Origin: Bacillota bacterium
GTDB lineage: Bacteria > Bacillota > Desulfotomaculia > Desulfotomaculales > VENG01
Length of the DNA: 64,000 nt
Direction of reading: 5' to 3'
NCBI GenBank assembly: GCA_009711705.1
Contig: VENG01000005.1
Location: 62,001-126,000 of the forward strand
In this document: piece after piece, positions 35,099 to 44,072 of the stretch
How positions within the stretch are numbered: position 1 is the first letter of the stretch
How the letters are laid out: the number at the start of each line of letters is the position of its first letter
Made by a program: the position numbers and the translations under genes
The notes under the pieces: generated by a model
Database searches by the model: none
What the model was told of the DNA's origin: nothing
Seen by the model: the letters and a program-made list of their open reading frames with translations, nothing else

Positions 35099-35806
35099 AT
35101 TAACATTTATCTTGAAATATCAATGAGAGCACTGGGTTCATTTATCTTTCTTTTTGTCCTCACTCGTTTAATGGGTAAAGAACAAATTGCACAATTGACT
35201 TTTTTCGATTACATTGTTGGGATAACCATAGGTTCCATAGCAGCCACATTGACTACAACCCCGCAGGACCCTTTTCTTCCCGGATTATTGGGGCTGGTCA
35301 TTTGGGGCTTGCTTCCTATTTTAATAGGGTTGATTACCTTAAAATGGGTTCCTATTAGAAAAATAATGGAAGGCGAGCCGGTTGTTATCATTCAAAACGG
35401 AAAAATCGATGAGGAGGTTATGACCAAGCAGAGACTTAATTATGACGACCTGCTAATGCTATTAAGGGAGCAAAAGGTATTTAATATTCACGATGTGGAG
35501 AATGCTCTTTATGAACGCGACGGCCAGCTTTCCATCCAATTGAAAAGTCAACAGCAACCGGCGACCCCGAAAGATTTAAATTTAAGCACACAGTATAAGG
35601 GACTTCCCACAACCATCATTGAAGACGGAATAATTCTGACCAACAGGCTCAAGGAAGTCAGTCTTAGTAAAGACTGGCTTTTAAAGAAACTACAAAGGGA
35701 ACATGGTATTAAGAACGCTAATGAGGTAAGCATTGCCCAGTTAGATACCGGGGGAAACCTTTATGTAGATATAATAAATGCTAACCCCGAAAATAAGACA
35801 AAGTAA
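35099..35806 (+). CDS. DUF421 (YetF-like) membrane protein
   Basis: A protein of about 235 residues: three N-terminal membrane helices with RLMGKEQIAQLTFFDYIVG, a hallmark of the YetF/DUF421 family, then a soluble domain with EGEPVVIIQNGKI and NYDDLLMLLREQ. The first ATG is at 35123, but the AAAGGAGTGG ribosome site is 33 bases ahead of it; the ATT at 35099 is eight bases after that site, and the added NIYLEIS residues fit the family's N-terminus. An AUU start is therefore proposed. In spore formers YetF-type proteins are often of unknown role. Confidence 0.85.
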   Translation: MNIYLEISMRALGSFIFLFVLTRLMGKEQIAQLTFFDYIVGITIGSIAATLTTTPQDPFLPGLLGLVIWGLLPILIGLITLKWVPIRKIMEGEPVVIIQNGKIDEEVMTKQRLNYDDLLMLLREQKVFNIHDVENALYERDGQLSIQLKSQQQPATPKDLNLSTQYKGLPTTIIEDGIILTNRLKEVSLSKDWLLKKLQREHGIKNANEVSIAQLDTGGNLYVDIINANPENKTK

Positions 35807-35934
35807 ACAACCAATTTCCCTTGCAAACATGAGCATAATAACCGCAGGCTTAGATTAGCTCCAGCTTGTAAACAAAAGTTTTATTTACTTTGAAGAATTT
35901 TCGTATTTGATAATTAACCGGAAGGAGAAATATA

Positions 35935-37359
35935 ATGCCGGTAAACGAAGACATATACTGGATTAGTGGTCGGGAATTAAGTGAGAGAATTAAAAAAAAG
36001 GAAATTTCCCCTACTGAAATTCTAGAAAGCTATATAGAGAGAATCAATAAAGTTAACCCTGTTATTAATGCTATAGTGACTGTTACAGAAGAAATAGCAC
36101 AAACCGAAGCAAAAAGGGCTGAAGAGGCAGTAATGAAAGGAGCCCCCCTGGGTCTTCTGCACGGAATACCTGTAATCCTTAAAGACAATATTTTTACAAA
36201 GGGGATAAGAACTACTTTTGGCTCAAAGTTATACGAAAACTTTATTCCGGATAAAGATGCCATTTTGGTACAGCGCCTCAGGAGTGCCGGGGCCATAATT
36301 CTGGGTAAAACAAATATGCCGGAATTTGGTACCCTCCCCATTACCGATAATCTAATCTCTGGATCTACCCAAAATCCCTGGGATGTTAAAAAGACAAGCG
36401 GCGGGTCAAGCGGTGGCTCCGCCGCAGCAGTTGCCGCGGGCTTGTGCGCCCTTTCTATGGCAAATGATTCAGGGGGGTCCATTCGTATTCCCGCCAGTCT
36501 TTGTGGAGTGTATGGAATAAAGCCTTCCTTTGGACGTATTCCCAGTTATCCACGCCTTCCCGGCTGGGAAACATTATTTCACGAAGGTCCCATTACTCGA
36601 ACAGTGGAAGACGCTGCCATGATGCTGGAGGTGCTGGCAGGGCCGGATGAACACGACCGTTTCACTTTACCCCCGGCTCCCACCGGCTATTTATCTTCCC
36701 TGGGTAAAGAAATAAAAGGATTTAAAGTAGCCTATAGCCACGATCTGGGTTATGCTGCCGTGGAGCCGGAAGTAAAAAAGCTGGCTTACGAGGCAGCCAT
36801 GGTTTTTGAGAATCTTGGCTGTCAGGTGGAGGAAATTAATCCTGACCTTCCGGATATGTTAAATGCCCTGAAAACCATAACAGTTACCAATTTACTCACC
36901 GCAAATGAAAAGCAGCTGGATAAATGGAAAGAAGTGGCCTACCCCTCGTATCGACCCATGTTTGATGCTATTTTTAATATTACAAATAAAGACCTGGTGA
37001 GAGACCAGTTTAACCGGGAATATATTCTTTGGGAAAAAATGAGGAAAATATTTGATAAATATGACCTGCTTTTAACACCTACCAGTGCTGTTGCTGCTTT
37101 CGATTCAGGAGTAGGAGGGCCCATTGGCCCTCTAAAAGTAGATAATAAACAAGTCTCAGAACTCTCCTGGACAACCCTCACTGACCATGCAAATTTTACA
37201 GGGCAGCCCGCTGCATCTGTACCCTGCGGCTTTACGGAGAAAGGCCTCCCGGTAGGGTTGCAGATTATAGGCAGGCGATACAGCGATTATACTGTCCTTC
37301 AGGCTTCGGCTGCTTTTGAGTCAGCCCGTCCATGGAACAATTACCGGCCTAAAATCTGA
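35935..37359 (+). CDS. Amidase (amidase-signature family)
   Basis: A 474-residue amidase. The Ser-cisSer-Lys triad is visible: Lys in VILKDNIFT, GGSSGGSAAAVAAG, and the nucleophile in NDSGGSIRIPASLCG. The GTRP-like end LPVGLQIIGRRYSD is present. It resembles GatA and bacterial amidases; no gatB or gatC adjoins, so it is probably a catabolic amidase. ATG after GAAGGAG. Followed by repeat copy 3. Confidence 0.9.
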   Translation: MPVNEDIYWISGRELSERIKKKEISPTEILESYIERINKVNPVINAIVTVTEEIAQTEAKRAEEAVMKGAPLGLLHGIPVILKDNIFTKGIRTTFGSKLYENFIPDKDAILVQRLRSAGAIILGKTNMPEFGTLPITDNLISGSTQNPWDVKKTSGGSSGGSAAAVAAGLCALSMANDSGGSIRIPASLCGVYGIKPSFGRIPSYPRLPGWETLFHEGPITRTVEDAAMMLEVLAGPDEHDRFTLPPAPTGYLSSLGKEIKGFKVAYSHDLGYAAVEPEVKKLAYEAAMVFENLGCQVEEINPDLPDMLNALKTITVTNLLTANEKQLDKWKEVAYPSYRPMFDAIFNITNKDLVRDQFNREYILWEKMRKIFDKYDLLLTPTSAVAAFDSGVGGPIGPLKVDNKQVSELSWTTLTDHANFTGQPAASVPCGFTEKGLPVGLQIIGRRYSDYTVLQASAAFESARPWNNYRPKI

Positions 37360-37361
37360 TC

Positions 37362-37459
37362 ACAAGAAAAGCGCGCTAAATCAGTTCCCTTAGCGCGCGC
37401 TTTTTAGTACTTTTTTCCTTTGTCCTTGCCATTTATATGGCAAGTTATACTTTCCTAAA
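37362..37459. repeat. GCGCGC-stem intergenic repeat, copy 3
   Basis: Starts two bases after the amidase stop codon. Stem AGCGCGCTAA/TTAGCGCGC, then AGTACTTTTTTCC and the small hairpin CTTGCCATTTATATGGCAAG. It matches copy 2 apart from a few substitutions. Confidence 0.9.
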
Positions 37460-37463
37460 GTGT

Positions 37464-37489
37464 AAAAAAGACCCCTAAACGGGTCTTTT
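37464..37489 (-). terminator. Rho-independent terminator
   Basis: On the minus strand AAGACCC and GGGTCTT pair, followed by TTTT. It lies 8 bp after the asparagine synthetase stop codon and may work in both directions. Confidence 0.85.
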
Positions 37490-37496
37490 CGTTCGT

Positions 37497-38963
37497 CTAT
37501 GTTGTTACCCACCGGCCCACTGTGGCAACGGCAGAATCGTCATCAAAATACTTACGAAAGATACGGTAATTCATAACCTCTTCCTTATTCCGCAGTGGAG
37601 GATCAATGGCATTACTTTCACGCTCAAATTCACTGTCGGAAACCTGTTCCTCTGCAATTTCCTTCATCACATCCACCGTCTTGCTTCCCTGAGAAAATTC
37701 CTGCTTAACCCGCCATAGCACATCATCAGGAATCCACCCTTCAAAGGCCTTTCTTAAAATCCACTTTTCAATCTTTTCCGGCCCGTAGATTTTCCATTTT
37801 GGCGGTAAAGTGACTACATATCGCAGCAGGTCCATACCCAAAAAAGGCATACGACATTCTATGGAATGAGCCATGGACATCCGGTCCACCCTTTGTAGCC
37901 CCACATTATGCAGGCCGTAAAAGAAGTCAACCAACTCCTGGTGAAGTCCTTCTTCCCCTTCCAGATCCTTAAGATATCTGTAGCCCCCGAATAGCTCATC
38001 CCCGCCCTCACCGGAAAAAATAACCCGGGCATTATGCCCCACCAGTTTATAGGCGAAATAATTTGCCACTGAACTTCGAATCAAGGACGGGTCAAAGGAC
38101 TCCATGTAATAGATTACTTCCGGGAGGATTTCCTGGATATCCTGTTTACTGTAAGTCGCTTCCTTATGTTCGGTGCCAAGAAAGTCGGCAACTTTACGGG
38201 CGGCTTCAATATCACCTGCTCCTTCAGTTCCAACACAAAATGTTTTTAAATTCTTTATGTGGCGTGTTGCCACTGCTACAATTAGACTGCTGTCAATACC
38301 TCCGCTCAAAAGAGCGGCAGGGACAGTCTCATCAGGTATTTGCCTTACTAGGCTTTCTTCCATCAGATTTCTGACTTTATCAAGGGCTTCTTCCAGGTTG
38401 GGATCAGCCCACTTAATGCCCTCAAAATCAATATACTGCTTAAACCCTCCGTCCGGGGTAAAATAATGACCCGGCGGGAAAATCTTTATGTCGCTGGTAT
38501 GCCCGAATAGTGCTTTAACTTCCGATGCAAAGTATATGGTATCGTTTTTATGGCCGTAGTATAATGGTTTTATTCCTAGCGGATCTCTCGCAATGAAGGG
38601 TTGCCCTCCCTCTAAGGCCAGTACCATGCTAAACATTCCATCCAAATCTTTTAAAAAATCCGGCCCCTTTTCTTGGTACATCTTTAAGGCCAGTTCACCG
38701 TCGGTTGCAAAATTGCCAACTCTTTCAGCCAGCAGCTTGCGGTTAAATATTCTTCCATCCATGGCCGCAACGTTTTGCATAGGCTCGCCACGACAGCAAT
38801 CGTCATCCTGTGGTTGGAGCGAAAGATAAGCTTCTGCGATAACCAGCTTATCAAATTTGGATTCTAAAACGGCATCTGGCCCTCTGTGTTTTAGTTTTTC
38901 AAGCATTGTCTGGATCTCGACATCTTCAATGTGTGAGCCGTACGCGGCAACAATCCCGGACAT
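37497..38963 (-). CDS. Asparagine synthetase family protein lacking the glutaminase cysteine
   Basis: About 488 residues. The C-terminal ATP-pyrophosphatase domain is intact (LLSGGIDSSLIVAVA; IFSGEGGDELFGGYRYL; DRMSMAHSIECRMPFL). The N-terminal glutaminase domain is altered: the chain begins MSGIVAAYG, where active enzymes have Met-Cys-Gly-Ile, so the Cys nucleophile is Ser; the NG-E-I-YN motif reads MDGRIFN. The ATG at 38963 is fixed by AGGAGGAG seven bases ahead; an upstream ATG at 38996 has no site. It is probably ammonia-dependent, or acts on a different acceptor. Confidence 0.85.
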   Translation of the reverse strand: MSGIVAAYGSHIEDVEIQTMLEKLKHRGPDAVLESKFDKLVIAEAYLSLQPQDDDCCRGEPMQNVAAMDGRIFNRKLLAERVGNFATDGELALKMYQEKGPDFLKDLDGMFSMVLALEGGQPFIARDPLGIKPLYYGHKNDTIYFASEVKALFGHTSDIKIFPPGHYFTPDGGFKQYIDFEGIKWADPNLEEALDKVRNLMEESLVRQIPDETVPAALLSGGIDSSLIVAVATRHIKNLKTFCVGTEGAGDIEAARKVADFLGTEHKEATYSKQDIQEILPEVIYYMESFDPSLIRSSVANYFAYKLVGHNARVIFSGEGGDELFGGYRYLKDLEGEEGLHQELVDFFYGLHNVGLQRVDRMSMAHSIECRMPFLGMDLLRYVVTLPPKWKIYGPEKIEKWILRKAFEGWIPDDVLWRVKQEFSQGSKTVDVMKEIAEEQVSDSEFERESNAIDPPLRNKEEVMNYRIFRKYFDDDSAVATVGRWVTT

Positions 38964-39082
38964 ATTTTCTCCTCCTAATGCTTGTTTTGTATTCATTTAT
39001 TTTTCCCCGATAATCACTTTTATATTTCAACTGAATATCGTAAAAAACAAAAATACACAAGGAAAAGAAATTTACGTTATAC

Positions 39083-39108
39083 AAAAAACCCACCCTATTA
39101 CGGGTAGG
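39083..39108 (-). terminator. Rho-independent terminator
   Basis: On the minus strand CCTACCC and GGGTGGG pair (one wobble), followed by TTTTTT. It ends the nitroreductase transcript. Confidence 0.8.
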
Positions 39109-39143
39109 CCTTTTATATTATCACTCGATTAGATTGTTATCTT

Positions 39144-39704
39144 TTATATCCAATTAAACATCACCGGCTCTTTTCTGGGAACAACTGCATGTTTTCTCCG
39201 CGGGTATCCTAAAACCAGCGGGGCCACTAAATTGTAATCCCCAGGGACATTCAATATTTCTTTAATATCAGGTAAATTCCCCAACGCAGTTGCAAAGCCT
39301 ATCCAACAACTACCAATTCCCTTTTCGTATGCCGCAAGCATAATGTTTTGAGCGACCATGCTGCAATCATAAATATAATTGGTGGAAGTTGTACTACCGT
39401 AGATAAGCAGCAAACACGAGGCGCCGTGAAAGATATTAAATTCCTTGTTTTCCAATAAAGCTTTGTAACGCTGCAGCTGTGGTTTTTCGTCAATCACACT
39501 GAGCATTAATTCCTTGGCCCGGTCGGACCATTTTTGCATCAATTGTTTGTCTTCCACAACCGCAAAACCCCAGGGCTGCATATTAGAACCTGTGGGGGCG
39601 TAAATCCCGGTATTTATTAATTCTTGTACCGTTTCCCTGGGTACAGGCAGATCCTCAAAGGACCGAACACTGCGCCTACCCTTGATGGCTTCTCTCAAAT
39701 CCAT
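39144..39704 (-). CDS. Nitroreductase-family flavoprotein
   Basis: A 186-residue FMN-dependent nitroreductase-fold protein. FMN-binding RRSVRSFEDLPV near the start, PTGSNMQPWGFAVV, and IGSCWIGFATALG are typical. ATG 39704 is chosen over the TTG at 39725 because the GAGGAG site lies within that extension. Substrate unknown; such enzymes use NAD(P)H to reduce nitro- or quinone compounds or modify flavins. Confidence 0.88.
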   Translation of the reverse strand: MDLREAIKGRRSVRSFEDLPVPRETVQELINTGIYAPTGSNMQPWGFAVVEDKQLMQKWSDRAKELMLSVIDEKPQLQRYKALLENKEFNIFHGASCLLLIYGSTTSTNYIYDCSMVAQNIMLAAYEKGIGSCWIGFATALGNLPDIKEILNVPGDYNLVAPLVLGYPRRKHAVVPRKEPVMFNWI

Positions 39705-39738
39705 TACTAACTTCTCACTCCTCAAAACAACTTATGCC

Positions 39739-41208
39739 TTACCACTCTGCAAAATTCTTTTTATTCCGTCTAGCAGAATTTCGGTTACCCCGATTATCAC
39801 CTTTAGGTTTATTAGGCCGGTTATAGCCTTTATAGCCGGTACCTTTTCTGGTTTGGTTTTTGGGCCCACCCTTAGAATACATATTTTTCTTTCGTGACAC
39901 GGGTGATTCTTCGGTTAACTGGATTGGCGTCATATCAGGTTCCTTAGTCAGTAGTTTTAAAGCTGCCGACAAAAGAGTCACGGAATCAGTCTCACCCAAC
40001 ATGTCTTCGGCTAGGCCATTATACTGCCTGGTATCTTCTTCTTGAGCCGTCCGCAGCAACTTTTCCACCGTTAATTGTTGTTGACCTTTAAAGGCATCCT
40101 TCATGGAAGGCACGGGCTTGCGGATAATGGCACGTTTTGTCACCTGTTCGATAATTCTTAAATGATGTATCTCCCGCGGCGTAACAAAGGTTACAGCTAA
40201 GCCGGTTTTTCCTACCCGCCCCGTCCGGCCAATGCGATGTACATAACTTTCCGCATCTTGCGGTATATCAAAATTATAAACGTGGGTTACGCCGGTTATG
40301 TCCAACCCTCTAGCAGCAACATCCGTGGCTACCATGATCTCAACAATTCCTTGCTTGAATTTCCGCAACACGCTGTCCCGTTTGGCCTGGGTCAAATCAC
40401 CATGTATTCCTTCCGCTGCATACCCGCGTTTAATTAAACCTTCAGCGAGCTCATCCACCCTGCGCTTGGTCCGGCCGAAAACGATGGCCAGATCGGGTGA
40501 CTGAATATCCAAAAGCCGGCATAAAGCGTCAAATTTTTGCCGTTCCGGTACTTCTACATAATTCTGTTCAGTATTAGGTACCGTCATTTCCTTATTCTTT
40601 ACACTTACCATCTCAGGATTATTCATAAAGCGGTTGGCCAACCTCTGAATGGGGCCCGGCATGGTGGCCGAGAAAAGCATGGTTTGACGCTCGGTAGGAA
40701 CGTCTTTTAGGATGGTTTCAACATCTTCAATAAACCCCATGTTAAGCATTTCATCTGCTTCATCTAAAATCACTGTTTCCACCTGGTCCAAACGAATAGT
40801 CTTCCTTCTCATATGATCCATTAAACGCCCCGGTGTACCCACAATAAAATGCGGTTTTTTCTTCAGGGCCCGAATTTGACGATTAATATCCTGCCCGCCG
40901 TAAACAGGTAAGGTACGAATACCCTTAAATTGTCCAATCCTGTTTAATTCTTCGGCCACCTGAACGGCTAATTCGCGGGTCGGAGCCAACACGACCCCCT
41001 GAATGTTTTGTAAGCCTGTCGTGCATTTTTCCACCATGGGAATACCAAAAGCTGCCGTTTTTCCTGTACCGGTTTGGGCTTGTCCGATTAGATCTCTCCC
41101 ATCTAAAGCAATGGGAATGGCCTGCTTTTGAATTGGTGTCATTTCCTCAAAACCCATGTTGCTAATTGCTCTTTTTACAGATTCTTGTAGCTGTAAATCA
41201 TTAAACAA
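39739..41208 (-). CDS. DEAD-box ATP-dependent RNA helicase
   Basis: A 489-residue helicase. Q motif [10 protein letters not shown], motif I AQTGTGKT, Ia [45 protein letters not shown]. After residue 370 comes a dimerisation-like part, and the tail is basic and rich in Asn, Arg and Gly ([16 protein letters not shown]), like CshA-type helicases in RNA decay or cold growth. TTG start after AAAGGAG. Confidence 0.94.
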   Translation of the reverse strand: MFNDLQLQESVKRAISNMGFEEMTPIQKQAIPIALDGRDLIGQAQTGTGKTAAFGIPMVEKCTTGLQNIQGVVLAPTRELAVQVAEELNRIGQFKGIRTLPVYGGQDINRQIRALKKKPHFIVGTPGRLMDHMRRKTIRLDQVETVILDEADEMLNMGFIEDVETILKDVPTERQTMLFSATMPGPIQRLANRFMNNPEMVSVKNKEMTVPNTEQNYVEVPERQKFDALCRLLDIQSPDLAIVFGRTKRRVDELAEGLIKRGYAAEGIHGDLTQAKRDSVLRKFKQGIVEIMVATDVAARGLDITGVTHVYNFDIPQDAESYVHRIGRTGRVGKTGLAVTFVTPREIHHLRIIEQVTKRAIIRKPVPSMKDAFKGQQQLTVEKLLRTAQEEDTRQYNGLAEDMLGETDSVTLLSAALKLLTKEPDMTPIQLTEESPVSRKKNMYSKGGPKNQTRKGTGYKGYNRPNKPKGDNRGNRNSARRNKKNFAEW

Positions 41209-41443
41209 TATTTCTCAGTCTCCTTTATTACTTTCTTAGCTTTTAGTTTACCAATTTAAACCATTTATAAAACCAGCAATGGTAACAATTATATTACATA
41301 ACAAAATATGATAATAGATTTTTTTCTTATTTTATAACACCTTAGCTGTCTTTGGCAAATTTAAACCAGCCCGGTATCACCCTGCCGGCTGGTTTAAAGA
41401 TAAATTCATAGATCATTCAGGTACACTAATTATAAAGTCAAAC

Positions 41444-42631
41444 CTAATTGCCTGTAAACAGCTGCGTTACATATAGTGTACTTCCGCCCTGCACTATACC
41501 AATTCCAATAGTGTCGTGCCTGGAATCAAGTATATTGGCACGATGGCCGTCACTATTCATAAAAAGACTATGAGCACTTGACACCGACCTTGCCTTGGCA
41601 ATGTTTTCGGCACCCATTACCCTGGCACTGACCCCAGCATCCTTTTCCATGTCATAGGCCGAGCCGTAAGTAGGTGACGTATGACTAAAATAATTGTTTT
41701 CATACATATCCCTACTTTTCATGCGTGCCAGTCTTACCAGCCTGGAATCAGCGGAGTATGGGGATAATCCGGCTTTCTGGCGTTCCTGATTCACCATGTC
41801 CAACAGCTGCCTCTCATTAGAAGACATTGAACCCGTATCTCCGGTATTACCCTGGCGATCACCTTCATCAGGGGCCGGTTCAGCCCCCGTGTCATCGCCC
41901 GGGGCGGGAACGTCAGTACCGTTGTCAGGAGCACCCGGGGCAGGAGCGTCAGTACCATTCTCCTCGTCAGGCACACCCGGAGTCTGGTTTTCCTCGGTTC
42001 CCCCACCTTGATTATAAAAACCGCTCTCAAAAAACCGGGAGTAATAATCACTTGGTGTAATGTCACCGGTATCCCGTTCATTCCCCGGATCATTTTGCCT
42101 ATCGGGGGCAGTGGCTTGATCGTTATTTTGTGTAGTATCAGGATTACCAGCTTGGTTATAATTCCTGAAGAAACCGGAATAGTAACCTGATCTGGTTATA
42201 TTGGCCCGGGGTGCAGGGCCTGTCCCCGTACCAAGCCAGGCGTCTAATTTGGAGCGATTCCCGTCTATCCAGGCCCGCGCCAATTCCTCAATGCTTGTGC
42301 CTGCTTGTTGATAGCCAAACATGAGGTTTTCAGCGTCGTCGAGGCTTAATTTAAAGTTCTGACTCCAATCATACAAATCTGGGGCTTTGTCCTTTAAGAC
42401 GTCAGAAGTACCCAGGTAATAAGTGTCGGCCGCCCAGTAACCCTTGGGATCATCCAGCATTTTCAGCGAATACTCCCGGAACATACTGTGCGGGCGCAAC
42501 CCCAGAAAAAGAATAGGCTTATTATCTTGAAAAGCTTCATCTGCCCTATCCATCATTGACGGTACTGTACCTGCGGCCAAATCCAAATCTAAATTATAGT
42601 CTTGGATAATCTCGCGGGAAACTTTCATCAT
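41444..42631 (-). CDS. OpuAC C-lobe fused to CAP domain, downstream part of interrupted gene
   Basis: In frame with the upstream ORF 42677-43081, separated by one TAA and 15 sense codons. It holds the second lobe of an OpuAC-type binding protein (residues 1-130, ending DGNRSKLDAWLG), a low-complexity linker rich in Pro, Gly, Asp and Asn (about 140-270), and a C-terminal CAP/SCP domain: LLDMVNQERQKAGLSPY, ARMKSRDMYENNYFSH, NSDGHRANILDSRHDTIGIG. The CAP domain is like YkwD of spore formers. The ATG at 42631 has only a weak site, so separate expression is doubtful unless it re-initiates. Confidence 0.8.
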   Translation of the reverse strand: MMKVSREIIQDYNLDLDLAAGTVPSMMDRADEAFQDNKPILFLGLRPHSMFREYSLKMLDDPKGYWAADTYYLGTSDVLKDKAPDLYDWSQNFKLSLDDAENLMFGYQQAGTSIEELARAWIDGNRSKLDAWLGTGTGPAPRANITRSGYYSGFFRNYNQAGNPDTTQNNDQATAPDRQNDPGNERDTGDITPSDYYSRFFESGFYNQGGGTEENQTPGVPDEENGTDAPAPGAPDNGTDVPAPGDDTGAEPAPDEGDRQGNTGDTGSMSSNERQLLDMVNQERQKAGLSPYSADSRLVRLARMKSRDMYENNYFSHTSPTYGSAYDMEKDAGVSARVMGAENIAKARSVSSAHSLFMNSDGHRANILDSRHDTIGIGIVQGGSTLYVTQLFTGN

Positions 42632-42676
42632 TCCCGCACCTGCTTCAAAACCAACCAGTTTCCCGTGGACTTCGCC

Positions 42677-43081
42677 TTACTTTCCCTTAAGCTCATCAAT
42701 TGAATAAATATCCACGTATTCCGGAACCACCCACCCCACAGGAGCCTTCTCCATAATTGCACTGCCCAATTCAATTTTTTTACTGTGGTTTTCCTGGTAG
42801 GATTCCTGCATGAAGGGCATCCTTATCCCCGGCCAAATGTCGATATCTCCATTAGCCAGGGATTTAAACATATAATCAATATCCCCTTCAACAACCTGCG
42901 CTCTGTACCCTTGTTCAGCCGCGACTTGCCTGGTTATTTCAACAATAGGGATTTCATAATCATAAGAAGTGCTTCCGATTCTAATTACTTTTTGATCTCC
43001 AACCGAAGCACAGCCGGCTAACATGATTAAAATAAAAGTAACCACCAATAATGAAAGGACTGCCATACAGGTTTTCTTCAG
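42677..43081 (-). CDS. OpuAC N-lobe lipoprotein, upstream part of interrupted gene
   Basis: First lobe of a glycine-betaine-type binding protein: lipobox IMLAGC, IRIGSTSYDYEIPIVEI, DIDIWPGIRMPF, VGWVVPEYV. It stops at TAA 42677-42679 where other OpuAC proteins continue in the same frame. An AAGGGAGG site lies eight bases before a CTG at 43081, giving a normal lipoprotein start KKTCMAVLS; the ATG at 43108 has no site and includes the site itself. No OpuC permease or ATPase adjoins. Confidence 0.75.
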   Translation of the reverse strand: MKKTCMAVLSLLVVTFILIMLAGCASVGDQKVIRIGSTSYDYEIPIVEITRQVAAEQGYRAQVVEGDIDYMFKSLANGDIDIWPGIRMPFMQESYQENHSKKIELGSAIMEKAPVGWVVPEYVDIYSIDELKGK

Positions 43082-43260
43082 CGTAAAAACCTCCCTTAAT
43101 GCCTTCATTTTGTTAAATATAATGACCTGCGGCTATCCAACAATATTCAACATATATATAAAAACCACGAAAATTTCTTATTTTAATGGATTATATATAC
43201 ACAAGAGGTTTATAATGAAAATATTCGCAGGAAAATTTATCGAAATAAGGAGTTGGAAAC

Positions 43261-43695
43261 ATGAGTGACAGTAAAAAGATTTTAATCAGCACTAACAAAG
43301 GCAATATTGAGCTGGAAGTCTATCCTGAAAAAATGCCCATTACCGTGGAAAACTTTCTAAAACTAACCAATGACGGTTTTTATAACGGGTTAACATTTCA
43401 CCGGGTGGAACACTGGGTCGTACAGGGTGGCGATCCTAAAGGCAACGGTACCGGTGGTCCAGGCTGGACCATTAAACTGGAAACGCACCCCGACCTGCCG
43501 AATGCCCGCGGGGGAGTAGCCATGGCCAGGTCTGCACACCCTGACTCGGCAGGATCACAGTTTTATATCTTAAAAACCGACGCCGACTGGCTCAACGGTC
43601 AGTACGCTGTTTTCGGCAATGTAACAGCAGGTATGGATGTGGTTGATAAGATGGAGATTGGTGACAAAATGAATGAAGTTAAGGTCGAGGAGTAA
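43261..43695 (+). CDS. Cyclophilin-type peptidyl-prolyl isomerase
   Basis: A 144-residue cyclophilin: FLKLTNDGFYNGLTFHRVE, VQGGDPKGNGTGGPGW, GGVAMARSAHPDSAGSQFYI, and LNGQYAVFGNV. No signal peptide, so cytosolic. Catalytic Arg is in FHRV. ATG after GGAGTTGGAAAC. Single gene with its own terminator. Confidence 0.95.
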   Translation: MSDSKKILISTNKGNIELEVYPEKMPITVENFLKLTNDGFYNGLTFHRVEHWVVQGGDPKGNGTGGPGWTIKLETHPDLPNARGGVAMARSAHPDSAGSQFYILKTDADWLNGQYAVFGNVTAGMDVVDKMEIGDKMNEVKVEE

Positions 43696-43710
43696 ATTTA
43701 TAAACAAGTA

Positions 43711-43743
43711 AAAGCCTGGGATTACAAAACCCCAGGCTTTTTC
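43711..43743 (+). terminator. Rho-independent terminator
   Basis: AAAGCCTGGG pairs with CCCAGGCTTT, loop ATTACAAAAC, followed by TTC. It ends the cyclophilin transcript. Confidence 0.9.
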
Positions 43744-44011
43744 TTGTTGAGGCCCAGATGATTTTAATGTTAGCCTTAGGTTATTATCGCCAGACTTTCA
43801 ATTATCTGACTTGTTAAGTTAAGCAGCTCATCCAAAGGCAGTTTTGCGTCATACCCAGGACTTTATACTGCATCCTCCCTGGCAATTAGTCACCGGCCTA
43901 AGCATCCAACGCTTGCGCAGCAAATTTTCACCCCCTCTTTTTCCGCCGTCACGTAATAGTCTATGTAATCAGCGGGCAGTAATGAGTATAATTTATAAAA
44001 AAAATCTAACT

Positions 44012-44058
44012 ATGGGGACAGGCACCTTTTTTTAAAGGTGAAAAAAGGAGATAGTCCC
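44012..44058. repeat. GGGGACAGGCACC repeat, degenerate copy
   Basis: GGGGACAGGCACC followed by a T-run, then AAAAAAGG and GTCCCC form a broken hairpin. It is related to 15177-15222 and lies 14 bp beyond the UppP gene's stop, where it may act as a terminator. The 43744-44011 stretch holds no gene that I can support. Confidence 0.6.
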
Positions 44059-44072
44059 CTTTTGGGTATACT

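Noticed and set aside
42677..42679. The TAA in the OpuAC-CAP gene as a recoded amino acid
   Set aside because: Pyrrolysine uses TAG and selenocysteine TGA; no signal for TAA readthrough was seen. A nonsense mutation or error is simpler.
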